DNA of 28,891 bases from Thermoplasmata archaeon (GTDB taxonomy: Archaea > Thermoplasmatota > Thermoplasmata > Lutacidiplasmatales > UBA184): NCBI GenBank assembly GCA_021798415.1, contig JAJZGO010000008.1, positions 1 through 28,891 of the forward strand, given 5' to 3'. Made by a program: the position numbers and the translations under genes. Of the stretch, positions 27,592 to 28,891 are shown in pieces. The notes beneath the pieces were generated by a model that was not told the origin of the DNA, did no database searches, and saw nothing but the letters and a program-made list of their open reading frames with translations. The first letter of the stretch is position 1; every line of letters starts with the position of its first letter.

Positions 27592-28821
27592 CTAGTCGGC
27601 CGCGCCGCGGAACGGCACGCCGAGCCGGAACTCGAGCTCGCGGATGGCCGCGGTCGCCTTCGCGCGCTCGCCCCTCGGGAGGCCGCCGCGGCCGTCGGAC
27701 TCGAGCCGCGAGACGAACTCGCGGACCCGGTCGGCCGCGCGGCCGGTCCTCAGGTTGTTCTCGAGGTCGCGCCGGACCCCTTGGACGAGCCGGGTCGCCT
27801 CGCGCGCCCCTACGGCTCCACCGACCCCCGACCGGAGCCAGGCGGTCACGAGGGTTCGCATGCGCGCGTGCTCGGCCGCCGCCCGCCGTAGGCGTCGGAC
27901 GTCCCACTCGACCCGCTCGGTGTAGCTCGGCTCGCCGAGGAACCAGCGCAGCCCGGGGGCATCGGCTTCGGCGATCGCCGCCCGGATCGTGGTGAGGTTC
28001 CCCTTCGACTTCGACATCTTCGAGCCGTTCTGGAGGACGAACGCCGTATGCAGGAAGCGGCGCGCGAACGGACGATGAAGGAGCGAGAGGGCGATCTCGT
28101 TCTCCGAGTAGTGGTGCGGGTAGACGAGGTCGAGTCCGCCGCCGTGGAGGTCGACCGGCACGCCGAGGTGCTCCTCGGCCATCGCGAAGCACTCGAGGTG
28201 CCACCCCGGCATCCCCGGGCCCCACGGGCCCTTCCAGGACGGGAGCGGAGGTTTCTGGAGCTGCCAGACCAGGAACTCACCGGCGGAGGTGTCGTGCGTG
28301 GGGAACGGGTGGCCGGGCTCGATCACGGCGTGCTCGGCGAGCTCGGCGCCGAGCGGGAAGTTCGCCCCCCGGGGGCGTTCGGGGGGGTGGTAGTAGAACC
28401 GGTCGCCGTCGCGCCGAATGCGGCCCGTGTTCGCGAGGCGGGTCGCCACGCGGACCATCCGCGAGATGAAGTCGCTCGCCCGGGGCCGGTAGGTCGGCCG
28501 GAGGATGCCGAACGCGTCGAGGTCCCGGAAGAAATCCCGCTCCTCCCGGCGGGCGAGCGCCCGCCACGTGACGCCGAGCAGCGCCGCGCGGGCGTCGATC
28601 TTCTCTTCGAAGTCCGTGATGTTCATCACGTGCTGGACGGGGATCCCGTCCGCCGCGAAGGCGCGCCGTATGAGGTCGAAGTAGAGGTACGTCCGGGCAT
28701 GTCCGACATGCGCCGGTGCGTAGACGGTCGGCCCGCAGACGTAGATGCGGACCGGCCGACCCGGCGCATGGCCGACCGGCACGATGCGCTTCGACAGGGT
28801 ATCCCGGATGCGCAATGTCAT
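27592..28821 (-). CDS. cysS: Cysteinyl-tRNA synthetase
   Basis: Class I synthetase charging tRNA-Cys. 409 residues, shorter than the typical 460 by loss in the C-terminal anticodon-binding part. HVGH signature (38-41) within YVCGPTVYAPAHVGHARTYL in parts; zinc ligands C29, C211, H236 and E240 (PHHYSENE) all present; KMSKS at 268-272. Residues 141-190 depart from the usual DPxDFALWK segment (here TSAGEFLVWQLQKP), but the following PSWKGPWGPGMPGWHLEC block is standard. Start ATG at 28821 with a TATA-like box about 32 nt upstream. Confidence 0.96.
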   Translation of the reverse strand: MTLRIRDTLSKRIVPVGHAPGRPVRIYVCGPTVYAPAHVGHARTYLYFDLIRRAFAADGIPVQHVMNITDFEEKIDARAALLGVTWRALARREERDFFRDLDAFGILRPTYRPRASDFISRMVRVATRLANTGRIRRDGDRFYYHPPERPRGANFPLGAELAEHAVIEPGHPFPTHDTSAGEFLVWQLQKPPLPSWKGPWGPGMPGWHLECFAMAEEHLGVPVDLHGGGLDLVYPHHYSENEIALSLLHRPFARRFLHTAFVLQNGSKMSKSKGNLTTIRAAIAEADAPGLRWFLGEPSYTERVEWDVRRLRRAAAEHARMRTLVTAWLRSGVGGAVGAREATRLVQGVRRDLENNLRTGRAADRVREFVSRLESDGRGGLPRGERAKATAAIRELEFRLGVPFRGAAD

Positions 28822-28848
28822 CGCGTCGGACGGTCGGGGGCCGAACGG

Positions 28849-28856
28849 CCTTAACT
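28849..28856 (-). promoter_or_regulatory. TATA-like box for cysS
   Basis: The minus strand reads gttaaggc, about 32 nt before the ATG at 28821. Confidence 0.5.
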
Positions 28857-28891
28857 CTTTGGGCGGAACTTCGGCGACGCGCCGGCCGGCT

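Overview
The window is an archaeal chromosome segment with very high GC, and nearly all of it is coding. The archaeal markers are PurP, 4-phosphopantoate--beta-alanine ligase, ribosomal protein S6e, aIF2-gamma, PCNA, an archaeal (Ser/His) signal peptidase, a FlaK-type peptidase, and short TATA-like boxes (cttaa, gttatg, tatata) about 25-30 nt upstream of starts. The gene set (L-aspartate oxidase, isovaleryl-CoA dehydrogenase, thiolase, methylmalonyl-CoA mutase B12 subunit with a MeaB-type GTPase) suggests a heterotroph that oxidises branched-chain or fatty acyl-CoA, probably aerobically. My best guess is a high-GC Thermoplasmatota lineage. That placement is inference; the domain assignment is firm.

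Layout. 1-644: end of purP. 793-2474: two-gene ABC exporter. 2560-2799: small four-CxxC zinc protein. 2859-2976: tRNA-Ser(GGA) carrying a 33-nt intron inside the T-loop. 3017-3508: GAF protein resembling free-methionine sulfoxide reductase. 3462-4979 (minus): coiled-coil protein, then the CoA-pathway ligase. 5281-5457: small ribbon-helix-helix protein behind a structured leader. 5491-8248 (minus): nadB, then isovaleryl-CoA dehydrogenase. 8335-9711: Cas4/RecB-like nuclease that is an internal tandem duplication. 9660-11513 (minus): PRPP synthetase, then an acetyltransferase. 11644-13026 (minus): signal peptidase with long charged tails. 13177-14255: cyclase-family hydrolase and a four-helix membrane protein. 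14270-16058 (minus): S6e, aIF2-gamma and a Trm112-like protein, overlapping head to tail. 16221-17141: prepilin/preflagellin peptidase. 17188-19158: B12-binding mutase subunit, MeaB GTPase, and a membrane-anchored methyltransferase. 19142-20443 (minus): FKBP isomerase and two tiny single-helix membrane proteins. 20468-23479: two glycosyltransferases and a sugar-nucleotide epimerase. 23533-24759: unknown 84-aa protein, winged-helix protein, RimJ/L-type acetyltransferase. 24719-25477 (minus): AlaX editing protein. 25579-26310: PCNA. 26385-27590: thiolase. 27592-28821 (minus): cysS.

Many transcripts look leaderless: a TATA-like box sits 25-30 nt before the start codon, which let me correct several starts (nadB, signal peptidase, zinc protein). 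Convergent genes are packed so tightly that four of eight tail-to-tail pairs overlap. No insertion sequence, CRISPR array or integrase is visible. The most noteworthy items are the tRNA-Ser with a T-loop intron, the duplicated Cas4-like nuclease, and several small proteins (58 aa RHH, 42 aa and 70 aa membrane peptides, 60 aa Trm112-like) that simple ORF length cut-offs can miss.
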